From: a virus
Virus record (IMG/VR): IMGVR_UViG_3300043410_000565
Location: 1 to 64,000 of that record
Length of the DNA: 64,000 nt
Strand: one strand, 5' to 3'
The position numbers and the translations under genes were made by a program. Numbering within the stretch: the first letter of the stretch is position 1; each line of letters starts with the position of its first letter. Shown in pieces: positions 51,855 through 60,300 of this stretch. The notes beneath the pieces are model-generated. The model had not been told where the DNA came from. It worked only from the letters and a program-made list of their open reading frames with translations, and did not search any database.

Positions 51855-53768
51855 TTAGTATCTAGTGGCGAGATACTTAGAGAAACTAGATTCACTATTT
51901 CTAGCCTGTTGTTTAATAACGTTGGTTTGGTTATTGCTAGTTTGAATAGAAGTCTTAGGTGCATTAACAATATTGCTACCACCTTGAGTCTTAGCGTCAG
52001 CGTCAGCATTACCCTTTGATGCGCTATACACAGAAGCACCAGCCACCTGCATTGCTCCACCAGCAGCGGCAAACTTAGTTGCTTGTTCCCAAGGGAAGTC
52101 CTTCAAAGAAGCCATCGACTTTGGATCAACCTTAGAGAACCCAGCCATTGCGCCAGACATTCTCTCCATACCATCAGCTGCATCCTTAACACCTGAACCA
52201 GCATTACCAATTTTGATCAATTGATCAACTGGAGAACCACCAGGAGTTACAGCGCCCAAGAAGCCACCAACTAGGTTTCCAAGACCACCAAGGGCTTGTC
52301 CAGCACCGAAAGCAGCGATAGCAGCACCTAAAGCAGCTACACCACCAGCGACTGCTAATAAGTTACCACCATCAATGGCAGCTAGTCTTTCCAAACCATC
52401 AGTGAAGTTCTTTAACCCATCACCCATGGCGTTCATTGCTTCACCAATAACCCAAACAGAAGCACCTAAACCTGCTAAAGCAAGAGCACCAAGACCAAGC
52501 ATTGGAGCAATGGAACCTGCCAATGCGCCAGCACCAATTAAAGCAGCAAGAGTGATACCAGCTTTAGCAAGCGTATCCCAATCGAGGTTTGAGAAATTAT
52601 CTAGTGCCTTACCTAAACCCCAAACGACGCCAGTTAGTAATGCCATAACAGCGATACCTGCAACTGTCTTAGCTGAAGCAAAGGTCTTAATACCATCGGA
52701 TAGACCACCAAGAATACCAGCGAAGATAGCACCAATGCCTTGACCGATACCTTTACCAACTGCAGCCACACCTTGACCAAGTGAACTCATGGAATCGGAA
52801 AGACCAGATACAATACTACTTCCACCGCTTCTAGGTCTAGCAGATTTACCAGAATCTTCACCACCGCCAGCAGAAGAACCACCAACTTGAATCAATGATG
52901 AAGTGTTAGTCGCGATCTGTTGTAGTAAGTCAGTTTGCATACCAGTCAAACGAAGCATTTCTACTTGGTTTTCGTGAGCTGCTTGTTGTTCTGCCGCTAG
53001 GTCAGTTGTAGATTGCGAAACTTGACCTTTGTCTGAAGGTAATTGCGTCAACCCAGCGCTCTTATATGAAACGTTGCCACCCATAGAGTTTTTAGCATCT
53101 CTATCGGATGGGTTAACTTGATTCATTCGGTTATAGTTGTTCAGTGCAGCATTACGATTCTTCATCGCTGCGCTGTTGGCGATCTGGTCGTCAGTTGCCC
53201 CTAATTTCTTCAGACGGTCAACACCTTCCTGGGATCTTAGTGCGCTTTCTTTATAACCACGCTGCTTCTGTGAGTCGGCTTTTAATTCTTTATCCGTTTT
53301 GGTAGAACCAAGAGCTTTCATTCTCTTAGTATAGTCAAGGTCTTCCATTTTATTACGGACGCCCTTGAACATACTAAATGGTCCAAGCATTGCTTTCTTG
53401 ATAGTATTTGGGTCAAGCGCATCAGCTAAGTTGCGCTTCATGTCCTTAAACTTATCCCCTACAGACTTCCAGTCTTTGTTACCTTTTTGTAAGGCTTCAA
53501 TCTGTTTATTCTGACTATCGCTGATTTTCTTTAAAAAGGCTGTTGAGTCTTTTTGTAATTCAAGTTGAGCTTGTTGAATCTTAATAGACATTAAGACTCT
53601 AGAGTCATTCTGATTAGATCTGTTATCATCAGAACCAGCAGCCTGAATTTGTTGAAGGGCTTGGGACTGTTGATCTAAAACAGCCGAGATTTGACCAAGG
53701 GCATTATTGGCTTTACCCATGCCTCTTGCTATGGTTTTAATTGGTCCCTTACCACCTCTTTTTGGCAT
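51855..53768 (-). CDS. 29: tail tape measure protein (gp29-like)
   Basis: 637 residues. Helical, Gln/Lys-rich N-terminal 300 residues, then long Gly/Ala-rich hydrophobic stretches (about 335-540) as in tape-measure proteins, ending with a polar tail. Size suits a T4-length tail (T4 gp29 is 590). Last gene of a minus-strand tail operon ending at the terminator. Sequence itself is not clearly T4-like, so assignment rests on composition and place. Confidence 0.75.
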   Translation of the reverse strand: MPKRGGKGPIKTIARGMGKANNALGQISAVLDQQSQALQQIQAAGSDDNRSNQNDSRVLMSIKIQQAQLELQKDSTAFLKKISDSQNKQIEALQKGNKDWKSVGDKFKDMKRNLADALDPNTIKKAMLGPFSMFKGVRNKMEDLDYTKRMKALGSTKTDKELKADSQKQRGYKESALRSQEGVDRLKKLGATDDQIANSAAMKNRNAALNNYNRMNQVNPSDRDAKNSMGGNVSYKSAGLTQLPSDKGQVSQSTTDLAAEQQAAHENQVEMLRLTGMQTDLLQQIATNTSSLIQVGGSSAGGGEDSGKSARPRSGGSSIVSGLSDSMSSLGQGVAAVGKGIGQGIGAIFAGILGGLSDGIKTFASAKTVAGIAVMALLTGVVWGLGKALDNFSNLDWDTLAKAGITLAALIGAGALAGSIAPMLGLGALALAGLGASVWVIGEAMNAMGDGLKNFTDGLERLAAIDGGNLLAVAGGVAALGAAIAAFGAGQALGGLGNLVGGFLGAVTPGGSPVDQLIKIGNAGSGVKDAADGMERMSGAMAGFSKVDPKSMASLKDFPWEQATKFAAAGGAMQVAGASVYSASKGNADADAKTQGGSNIVNAPKTSIQTSNNQTNVIKQQARNSESSFSKYLATRY

Positions 53769-53770
53769 TC

Positions 53771-53956
53771 TTATATCCTCTTCTTGGATTCAATCCGTTG
53801 TTTTTCTTCGTCAAGGTACTGAACTAGCATATGCACATAAAGCTCTCGTTCAAATGGCAGCATATCTTCCAATTCTGCTAACGAATATTTATGATATTGC
53901 ATAAGCGCAAAGTTCATACGATAATAGTTTTGCAGAGATTCATGCCCGAGAGCCAT
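53771..53956 (-). CDS. small tail-assembly protein between gp26 and tape measure
   Basis: 61 residues, NFALMQYHKYSLAELEDMLPFERELYVHMLVQYLDEE, helical. Position between the gp26-like and tape-measure genes suggests a hub or tape-measure chaperone; start overlaps the gp26 stop. Confidence 0.65.
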   Translation of the reverse strand: MALGHESLQNYYRMNFALMQYHKYSLAELEDMLPFERELYVHMLVQYLDEEKQRIESKKRI

Positions 53957-54672
53957 TAGAAAAAATTCTGTAGACCTTCCAATACCTTATGATGTTCTCT
54001 ACCACAGATAGGGCACTTATATTCCACTTTAGTTGAGATCTTTGGCATAGTCTCAAAAAACTTTTGAATTTTAGCGAACTGTTCTGTTGTTAGGTTATTC
54101 AAGAACTGCAATAGTTCTTCTTTCTTAGTCTCATGAGCGTAATATACATCATCGCCGTCATAGATGCAGTCAATTAAGTCTGCCACTAAGTTAAATACTT
54201 CTTCAATACCACTAGCTTCCTGCAACAAATCAGTTGCGTCTAATGTTGGGTATTTCATGATGATACCAACGTTATTGAATAGTGGAATGTTATTTGTGTG
54301 TTCTTCTGGTTTAATAACCTTAATATCTTGAATATTAATTGTTACCTTTGAACGAGCTTTTTCATTTTGTTCACCATGGTCTTCGTCGCAGTTGAACAAT
54401 AGATCAATAGTTTCACCAACTGACTTACCACGGATCTGTAAGAACATGTATTCAATATCAAACGTTGCCAGTTTATCAACGTCGATCTTATCTTGAATTA
54501 CACTAGTGAATACGGTTTTCAACGTATCAACCATAACTGTTGGGTCTTCAGATTGCTGAGCAATCAAAAGAGCCTTTTCTTCTTTTACAACGAAAGGTCT
54601 AAATTTAACACTCTTCCCAGTAGATGGAATGACCATGTTAAATGTTGGTTGTGTATTCATCGGCAAAGCCAT
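53956..54672 (-). CDS. 26: baseplate hub protein gp26-like
   Basis: 238 residues. VIPSTGKSVKFRPFVVKEEKALLIAQQSED and FDIEYMFLQIRGKSVGETI are the hallmark of the T4 baseplate family (PF12322). C-terminal CPICGREHHK looks like a zinc site. Part of hub assembly. Confidence 0.85.
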   Translation of the reverse strand: MALPMNTQPTFNMVIPSTGKSVKFRPFVVKEEKALLIAQQSEDPTVMVDTLKTVFTSVIQDKIDVDKLATFDIEYMFLQIRGKSVGETIDLLFNCDEDHGEQNEKARSKVTINIQDIKVIKPEEHTNNIPLFNNVGIIMKYPTLDATDLLQEASGIEEVFNLVADLIDCIYDGDDVYYAHETKKEELLQFLNNLTTEQFAKIQKFFETMPKISTKVEYKCPICGREHHKVLEGLQNFF

Positions 54673-54673
54673 A

Positions 54674-55090
54674 TTATTCTCCTGTCATTTTCTTAATCAT
54701 TTTATTCAAATCAGCCGTACTGCCAACAAAGATAGCATTGTTAGTAGTAACTTCTTTCGTGGAACCCTTTGTAGGTTCTTCCAGTTTCTTTTTCTGTTGG
54801 TGAACATCCATCAACTGTTGGTTAATATCAGCAAGTTGTTTCATTAACCCACCAACAACTTCAAACGCACGTGGGTGTTCAGAAGATCTAGCAACCGATA
54901 AGGCTGTTTCTAAAGCAGCCTTACCTTGAGATAATAATTCGCGCAAGTTATCTCTAGCGTGATCATAATCATCTTCTATTTTAGCGGAAGTGTGTTTAGG
55001 CTCTTCCGTCGGCGGCAGAACTTCAACTACTTCTTGCTCTTTTATAGGTTCAATATCAAATATCTTTGACAAAGACTCATCAGTATTCAT
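54674..55090 (-). CDS. 16: small terminase subunit gp16
   Basis: 138 residues. DDYDHARDNLRELLSQGKAALETALSVARSSEHPRAFEVVGGLMKQLADINQQLMDVH matches T4 gp16 (EDDYGVVRRNMH...NADSPRHMEVFATLMGQMT). Forms the ring that starts DNA packaging. Start ATG at 55090 preferred to a TTG at 55102. Confidence 0.85.
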   Translation of the reverse strand: MNTDESLSKIFDIEPIKEQEVVEVLPPTEEPKHTSAKIEDDYDHARDNLRELLSQGKAALETALSVARSSEHPRAFEVVGGLMKQLADINQQLMDVHQQKKKLEEPTKGSTKEVTTNNAIFVGSTADLNKMIKKMTGE

Positions 55091-55105
55091 ATACAAATCC
55101 AAAAA

Positions 55106-55822
55106 TTAAAAACGAATAGTGGGGATTCTACTTGTAAAATTAGAGAACCCACGTTGCGCGAATTGACCAACGGCACCAGTAAGGAAGTTACCAGCCTCAC
55201 CAAGCCCTTTAAGATATTTCTGTTGGAAGCCAGAAAAATCATTAATGAAACCAGCAAGTCCACCAGCGCTCTTTTCTAACTTGGTGAAGTCATCTTGCGC
55301 GATTTCAGTGGCAGTCCAATACTTATATTGGAAAGTAACATCTAAACGCATAGTGTCGTTATTGTTCTGTGAATCTAGAGGTACAGGAGCGATAGTCTTA
55401 GGGTATGCTTCGTAGAGTGTGACTAGGTATGTAACTTTGTCTTCCAAATCCTGAATACGGATAGTCATTGGAGTGACATAATCGTTATACCATCCGATTG
55501 TGCGGTTGCTTGGGTTTACGATATACTGAGACCAATCGTCGAAGATAGACTTAACTGTCATTTTTCTATCAACGTGGAATGTCAATTGTACAGGGTCAAA
55601 CATTCTATCATAAACCACTTCTCTACCTTCACCAAATGATCTGTTAGTAACAGTGGCGAAGTTGATACCAGGTAACGATGCTTTTTCACAGAATAGAAGC
55701 ATGCGTTTAGTTTGCGAAGGTACAGCTTTTGGTGGAGTAAAATCTACTGTGAAGCGGTTGGTACGAGCGATACCTTGCGTTTTAATTTCGGCGATAAAGT
55801 CTTTTTGTCTATTTTCAGCCAT
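55106..55822 (-). CDS. 54: tail tube/baseplate initiator protein (gp54/gp19 family)
   Basis: 238 residues. ARTNRFTVDFTPP, FCEKASLPGINFATVTNRSFGEGREVVYDRMFDPVQLTFHVD, FQYKYWTATEI are typical of the T4 tail-tube fold. Shorter than T4 gp54 (320) and longer than gp19 (163). The cap gp48 lies just beyond, so gp54 is favoured. Confidence 0.75.
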   Translation of the reverse strand: MAENRQKDFIAEIKTQGIARTNRFTVDFTPPKAVPSQTKRMLLFCEKASLPGINFATVTNRSFGEGREVVYDRMFDPVQLTFHVDRKMTVKSIFDDWSQYIVNPSNRTIGWYNDYVTPMTIRIQDLEDKVTYLVTLYEAYPKTIAPVPLDSQNNNDTMRLDVTFQYKYWTATEIAQDDFTKLEKSAGGLAGFINDFSGFQQKYLKGLGEAGNFLTGAVGQFAQRGFSNFTSRIPTIRF

Positions 55823-55823
55823 T

Positions 55824-56474
55824 TTATTTTCTCTTCTTTCCTTGATTCATTCTGTTAACATACTGACGAGATTTATCCCAAATTCTATCATCAGGCATCT
55901 TAACAAATTGTTCAACGGGTAATAACACAGCAGTTGCCCAGTCGTACGCACGGATTTCTCTGAACGTAGATCTTAACCCACCGAAGTTATAATTGTGGAA
56001 TGCTGGGACTGCAGCTGCGAATTTTCTAACTCCCTTGATGGCTGCCCAACTATATTTGATACGAGTTGATTCATCCATCTTAGCGTTGGTCTTGTACTGC
56101 ATCAAGTGGTAAAGCAAGTGCATTCTCATCTGATATGGCAGATAGTGGAAGTTGATTCCACTGAATCCGCTAATAGAACGCTGATATAAAAGCGTACAAG
56201 GGAAACGGTCAAAATATGGGATAGAAGACTTGTATAACGGGTCATAGATATACATGTACATTTTCCCAGGCATCAGCTTAGTTGTTAGCTGGGTTGGGTT
56301 ACCCTTCAGTACTGTCCATGGGCTGTTAATTTGCTTCATAAGCAAAATCATCTGCTGTTCGTACCAAGCCTTTGATTTACGAAAGGCTGTTTTCAGGTCG
56401 TATTTGTTCTTCTCGAAGATATCGAGAGCAGCGATCTGGGCAGCAGTGCGAGATTGTTTAATTGCAACGGGCAT
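55824..56474 (-). CDS. conserved T4-type structural-region protein
   Basis: 216 residues: MPGKMYMYIYDPLYKSSIPYFDRFPCTLLY and FSGINFHYLPYQMRMHLLYHLM recur in T4-type genomes beside gp4 and tube genes. Possibly a head-tail or baseplate protein; not assigned. A CTAAATA late box lies 6 nt upstream of the ATG. Confidence 0.72.
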   Translation of the reverse strand: MPVAIKQSRTAAQIAALDIFEKNKYDLKTAFRKSKAWYEQQMILLMKQINSPWTVLKGNPTQLTTKLMPGKMYMYIYDPLYKSSIPYFDRFPCTLLYQRSISGFSGINFHYLPYQMRMHLLYHLMQYKTNAKMDESTRIKYSWAAIKGVRKFAAAVPAFHNYNFGGLRSTFREIRAYDWATAVLLPVEQFVKMPDDRIWDKSRQYVNRMNQGKKRK

Positions 56475-56480
56475 AACTAC

Positions 56481-56487
56481 TATTTAG
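56481..56487 (-). promoter_or_regulatory. late promoter (CTAAATA)
   Basis: CTAAATA on the minus strand, exactly 6 nt before the ATG of the 56474 gene. Confidence 0.6.
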
Positions 56488-56490
56488 GTG

Positions 56491-56925
56491 TTATAGCCCA
56501 AGTTCTTTCTCTGTAATAACTTTAAACTCCCAACCACGATCTTTAGCATATTCAGTGGCAGCTTTCCATTTGGCTTGGTTTTTCAAGAAACTGTATGATT
56601 CAGCTAAATACTTCTTGGTTCTTCTGCCTGGGAATTCTGGCGGAGCAGTATATTTTAGTGGTTTAATCTCTATTAGATACACCCTAATAGATCCATCTCG
56701 TTGTTGAACCCTGATCTTAAAATCTATAAAGTAACGGTGTAATTTGCCATCAGTTGGGCAAACGTATGGGATAACAGTTTCTTCTGAACTCCACCTTATT
56801 ATCTGTGGATTTTTATCGCACCATAGAGCAAACCTTCGTTCCCAACCAGAACGGCATATAATATTAGAAACATCACCTGAGTATTTTTCAGGGTGTAACG
56901 GAGTGTACTTTGATTTATGGAACAT
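56491..56925 (-). CDS. 4: gp4 head-completion nuclease-fold protein
   Basis: 144 residues from ATG 56925. KYTPLHPEKYSGDVSNIICRSGWERRFALWCDKNPQIIRWSSEETVIPYVCPTDGKLHRYFIDFKI follows T4 gp4 closely. PD-(D/E)XK residues (E, D in YFIDF, EIKP) are kept. Required to finish heads before tail joining. A longer frame from 56949 (TTG) is less likely. Confidence 0.9.
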   Translation of the reverse strand: MFHKSKYTPLHPEKYSGDVSNIICRSGWERRFALWCDKNPQIIRWSSEETVIPYVCPTDGKLHRYFIDFKIRVQQRDGSIRVYLIEIKPLKYTAPPEFPGRRTKKYLAESYSFLKNQAKWKAATEYAKDRGWEFKVITEKELGL

Positions 56926-56930
56926 AAATA
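56923..56930 (+). promoter_or_regulatory. late promoter of gp48 (CATAAATA), overlaps gp4 start
   Basis: CATAAATA 35 bp before the gp48 ATG; its first three bases are the gp4 start codon on the other strand. Confidence 0.5.
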
Positions 56931-56949
56931 TAGAAAGCAAAATAACCAA

Positions 56950-56956
56950 TATTTAG
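56950..56956 (-). promoter_or_regulatory. late promoter of gp4 (CTAAATA)
   Basis: CTAAATA on the minus strand 24 nt before the gp4 ATG. Lies inside the gp48 leader, so the two divergent late units overlap. Confidence 0.5.
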
Positions 56957-56965
56957 GAAACCCAG

Positions 56966-58207
56966 ATGGATTTACTTGGTGCTATTAAAAACAAGATTCA
57001 AGGTGGCGTGGACAACGTGCAGCAAAAAGCTGCTGGCGTGGTAGACAATTTCAAGGACGCTGGTAAAGCGTTCGAACATAACTTGGCTAAACCCATGACT
57101 ATCAACAAGATTGGTCCAAGAGCCTATGATGAGACTATGGCAAAATACAGTATGGCGAGCCATATGTACCCAAACGATCTTTTAAGCCAGTCATATGCAG
57201 GTAATTACGCAGTATTCTACATCAATGTGTCTGATGAGTCTAAGCTATTCACTCCAGAAGAAACAGTAGAACTCGACCCAAAGGTTGAAAAGAGATATAG
57301 AAGTAAATTCGTTGGTGGTTCTATTAACACAGCTGGCGTTGTAGGTGCAGCTGCTGCAGTTAACATTGGTGGTGGTATGGTTAAAGGTACTATCAACACT
57401 GTTGCTGGTAATAAAGGTAAAGACTCAAAAGATAAATCTTCGGTTCTTGGTGGAGCACTTGGTGGCGCTGGCGATCAATTGGCGCCAACGATCGGTCTAG
57501 GTTTTGCTGCACAACAAGCTCCAAAATCATATAGATTACAACGTAGATTAAAAACTGCTATCGCTCTTCACGTACCAAACCAATTGTCTGTTAGATATGG
57601 TACTCAATGGGGTGAAGAAGACACTGCCGCTGTTCAAGCAATTTATGACGCAGGTTCTAGTGCATTCGCTGCAGCTGCGCAAGAAAAAGGTGGTCTAGCA
57701 AAAATGGCTGGTGCCGCTGGCGCAGTTACTGGCGTTGGTACTGAAGCCATGGCGAACTATGGTTTAAGCAAGGCTAATAATGCGGGTGCTGTTTCTGCAG
57801 CCATGGGTATTGCCGCGAACCCAAAGAAAGAACAAACATTCAAGGGTGTTGATTTCCGTAAGTTCACGTTTGATTATCAGTTCTACCCACGTAGTGCTGC
57901 TGAAGCTAGAAACGTGTTGAACATTATTGAAACATTCAAGTTACATATGCATCCAGAGTTCAAAAGTGAACTAAACTATATCTGGATTTACCCTTCTGAA
58001 TTCGACATCATCTATTACACAAACCATACAGAGAACTTAAACCTTCACAGACATACATCATGTGTTCTTGAAGAATTAAGCGTAAACTATACACCAAACG
58101 GTGTTTATTCTACATTTGAGAACGGTATGCCGACTCAAATTAATATCTCAATGTCATTCAAAGAACTACAAATCCTTTCAAAGGAAACTGTAAAGGAAGG
58201 TCTATAA
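56966..58207 (+). CDS. 48: gp48 baseplate tail-tube cap
   Basis: 413 residues. C-terminal FKGVDFRKFTFDYQFYPRSAAEARNVLNIIETFKLHMHPE is typical of T4 gp48, which caps the baseplate and starts tube assembly with gp54. A Gly/Ala-rich central part (about 115-290) is longer than in T4 (364). Confidence 0.87.
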   Translation: MDLLGAIKNKIQGGVDNVQQKAAGVVDNFKDAGKAFEHNLAKPMTINKIGPRAYDETMAKYSMASHMYPNDLLSQSYAGNYAVFYINVSDESKLFTPEETVELDPKVEKRYRSKFVGGSINTAGVVGAAAAVNIGGGMVKGTINTVAGNKGKDSKDKSSVLGGALGGAGDQLAPTIGLGFAAQQAPKSYRLQRRLKTAIALHVPNQLSVRYGTQWGEEDTAAVQAIYDAGSSAFAAAAQEKGGLAKMAGAAGAVTGVGTEAMANYGLSKANNAGAVSAAMGIAANPKKEQTFKGVDFRKFTFDYQFYPRSAAEARNVLNIIETFKLHMHPEFKSELNYIWIYPSEFDIIYYTNHTENLNLHRHTSCVLEELSVNYTPNGVYSTFENGMPTQINISMSFKELQILSKETVKEGL

Positions 58208-58208
58208 A

Positions 58209-59024
58209 ATGTACTTTAAAGATTTCCCTAAATTCTTATATGATTTTAATTATGGTGATGGTAAAACAAAAACAACTATTGTTTCTGATATCACCCGCAA
58301 CGTTCGTCTTAGAAAAGAGATTCTAAGAAACGTAACTATCTTTGATGAATATGATATCCAAGACGGTGAAACACCAGAGATTATCGCAGAGAAGTTCTAT
58401 GGTACTCCAGAGTACCACTGGATTGTTATGCTAACAAATGACAAGTATGATTGGATCACTGATTTTCCATTAACAGAAACCCAATTAGTCAAACATACAC
58501 AAGACGTGTATAACCCCCAGCTGTCATCTAATGATTGGTATTGGGACGTGCATGAAGATGGTATCACGTATATTCACATTAAGATTACAAGCACGGACGT
58601 TCCATTTGAGCTTGCATATCTAACTGCTCCAGTGAAGATTACTTTATCTGACGCAACTAAACAATTTGTTAAGGTTATCAATTTCCCAACTGATCCAATT
58701 GGATTAGAAGAGACTACTCAGTACTTCTATTTCCCATACATCGAACCATGGGATATTACTCAATTTGGTAAACCAGGAGCTACTGCAACATCAGGTGTTG
58801 GCGCCATTACAATTTACGTTGATACAGAGGGTAGAGAAAACAACCCCGTGATGTATGTTAACCAACAAGGTTATGTTGTGAATGCTGATCCAACAAATAC
58901 CAACTTGATTCCACTTTCTGGCGAAGAAGTTGTTCGTATTGAGAACGATTTGAAGCGTCGAATCCGTTTAATTTCCCCAGAACTAATTGAAGTTGTTATC
59001 CGAAATTATGAAGAATTGCTATGA
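58209..59024 (+). CDS. 53: gp53 baseplate wedge protein
   Basis: 271 residues. N-terminal ATCYVRN-type core: TIFDEYDIQDGETPEIIAEKFYGTPEYHWIVMLTNDKYDWITDFPL aligns with the LysM-like part of T4 gp53. A further 100-residue domain follows (T4 gp53 is 196). Joins wedges to the hub. ATGA-type overlap with next gene. Confidence 0.85.
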   Translation: MYFKDFPKFLYDFNYGDGKTKTTIVSDITRNVRLRKEILRNVTIFDEYDIQDGETPEIIAEKFYGTPEYHWIVMLTNDKYDWITDFPLTETQLVKHTQDVYNPQLSSNDWYWDVHEDGITYIHIKITSTDVPFELAYLTAPVKITLSDATKQFVKVINFPTDPIGLEETTQYFYFPYIEPWDITQFGKPGATATSGVGAITIYVDTEGRENNPVMYVNQQGYVVNADPTNTNLIPLSGEEVVRIENDLKRRIRLISPELIEVVIRNYEELL

Positions 59025-60298
59025 GTTTTAATCCTAAAAATACATTAAGGTTTGCTGGCGACGTTAACATTGAGAGCGTCGTCATCACAACACCGAAAGG
59101 TGTTTACCAGAACGTCACTGGGCAAACTTTAGCTATTAACGTGTATGAAGATATCTTCTCACCGTTTATTACAGGGTCACTAATCCTGAAAGAGTCATTT
59201 GACTTCTCTAACATGTTCCCATTAGTTGGCGAAGAAGTTCTTGACTTGGTAGTTACAACACCACAGATTCCAACTGGTAAAATTTCAGGCAGATTCCATA
59301 TCTATAAAATGAGTAATAAAACTCAAGTTGGCGATAAGACAACCATGTACGAGTTGAATTTTATTTCAATCGAATCGCTTATTGATATGAACAAAAAGGT
59401 CAGTAAAGTTTACAGTGGTAAAATTTCTGACCTTATCAAACAGTTCATCGTTGACCAAGTTGACGGTATGGAAAGCGAGAAACAGTATGTGATCGAGAAT
59501 ACTAGAAACTCTATCAAATACATTTCAAACTTCTGGAATCCAATTAAGAATCTAACATTCTTGGCAGATAACGCCATCTCCGAAACTCAATCTCCATCTT
59601 TCCTTTTCTTTGAAAACAGAGATGGCTTTAACTTTAGATCTCTGGAAAACCTCTACAAAGGTAACGTTGTTCAGAAGTTTACACGTGACCGATACACTCG
59701 TGATAACTTTGACTTGGGTGGTAACGCACTTAACATCACGGAAGATTACAAACGTATCGTTGATTATACAATCGTTGATTCGTATGACTACATTGATAGA
59801 TTGCGTTCTGGTATGTTATCATCAAAGTTGATGTCGTATGACTCAACTAAGAAGACTTATACTGTCAAGAACTATTCAGCCACAAGTAGATTTTCTTCAC
59901 AGATTCACTTAAACCCGCACCCACTGTTCAGCGAAAAGCCAGTATCTCGTGCGGTATCTAAGTTCTTCTTATACCCACGTGCGTTTGAAACATTTACTTC
60001 TTTCGGTGACACAACCAACGCCAGAATTATTCAAGAACGAACATCGTTTCTTAAAATGGCAGAAGCTCAAAAATTAAACATCACAGTTCCTGGGAGATGC
60101 GATTATACAGTTGGTCAAGTAGTTGAACTTTTCCTAACTAAAAATCAACCAATTAAAAAGAGCGAAACACAAGATGAAATTACCGATAAGATTCTATCAG
60201 GTAAGTATTTGATTTCCGCAATTAATCATAGCATCAAGCACAGCGGTCATGACTGTATCCTTGAGCTAGTAAAAGATTCTTCAATGAAAGCAGCGTAA
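59021..60298 (+). CDS. 27: baseplate hub gp27-like protein
   Basis: 425 residues. The succession NVYEDIFSPFITGSLILKESFDF...LVGEEVLDLVV, SVKYISNFWNP-like KYISNFWNPIKNLTFLADNA, and RSFTPGRCDYTVGQVVELF-like C-terminus is that of T4-type hub proteins which trimerise with gp5. Followed directly by gp5. Confidence 0.82.
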   Translation: MSFNPKNTLRFAGDVNIESVVITTPKGVYQNVTGQTLAINVYEDIFSPFITGSLILKESFDFSNMFPLVGEEVLDLVVTTPQIPTGKISGRFHIYKMSNKTQVGDKTTMYELNFISIESLIDMNKKVSKVYSGKISDLIKQFIVDQVDGMESEKQYVIENTRNSIKYISNFWNPIKNLTFLADNAISETQSPSFLFFENRDGFNFRSLENLYKGNVVQKFTRDRYTRDNFDLGGNALNITEDYKRIVDYTIVDSYDYIDRLRSGMLSSKLMSYDSTKKTYTVKNYSATSRFSSQIHLNPHPLFSEKPVSRAVSKFFLYPRAFETFTSFGDTTNARIIQERTSFLKMAEAQKLNITVPGRCDYTVGQVVELFLTKNQPIKKSETQDEITDKILSGKYLISAINHSIKHSGHDCILELVKDSSMKAA

Positions 60299-60300
60299 TT

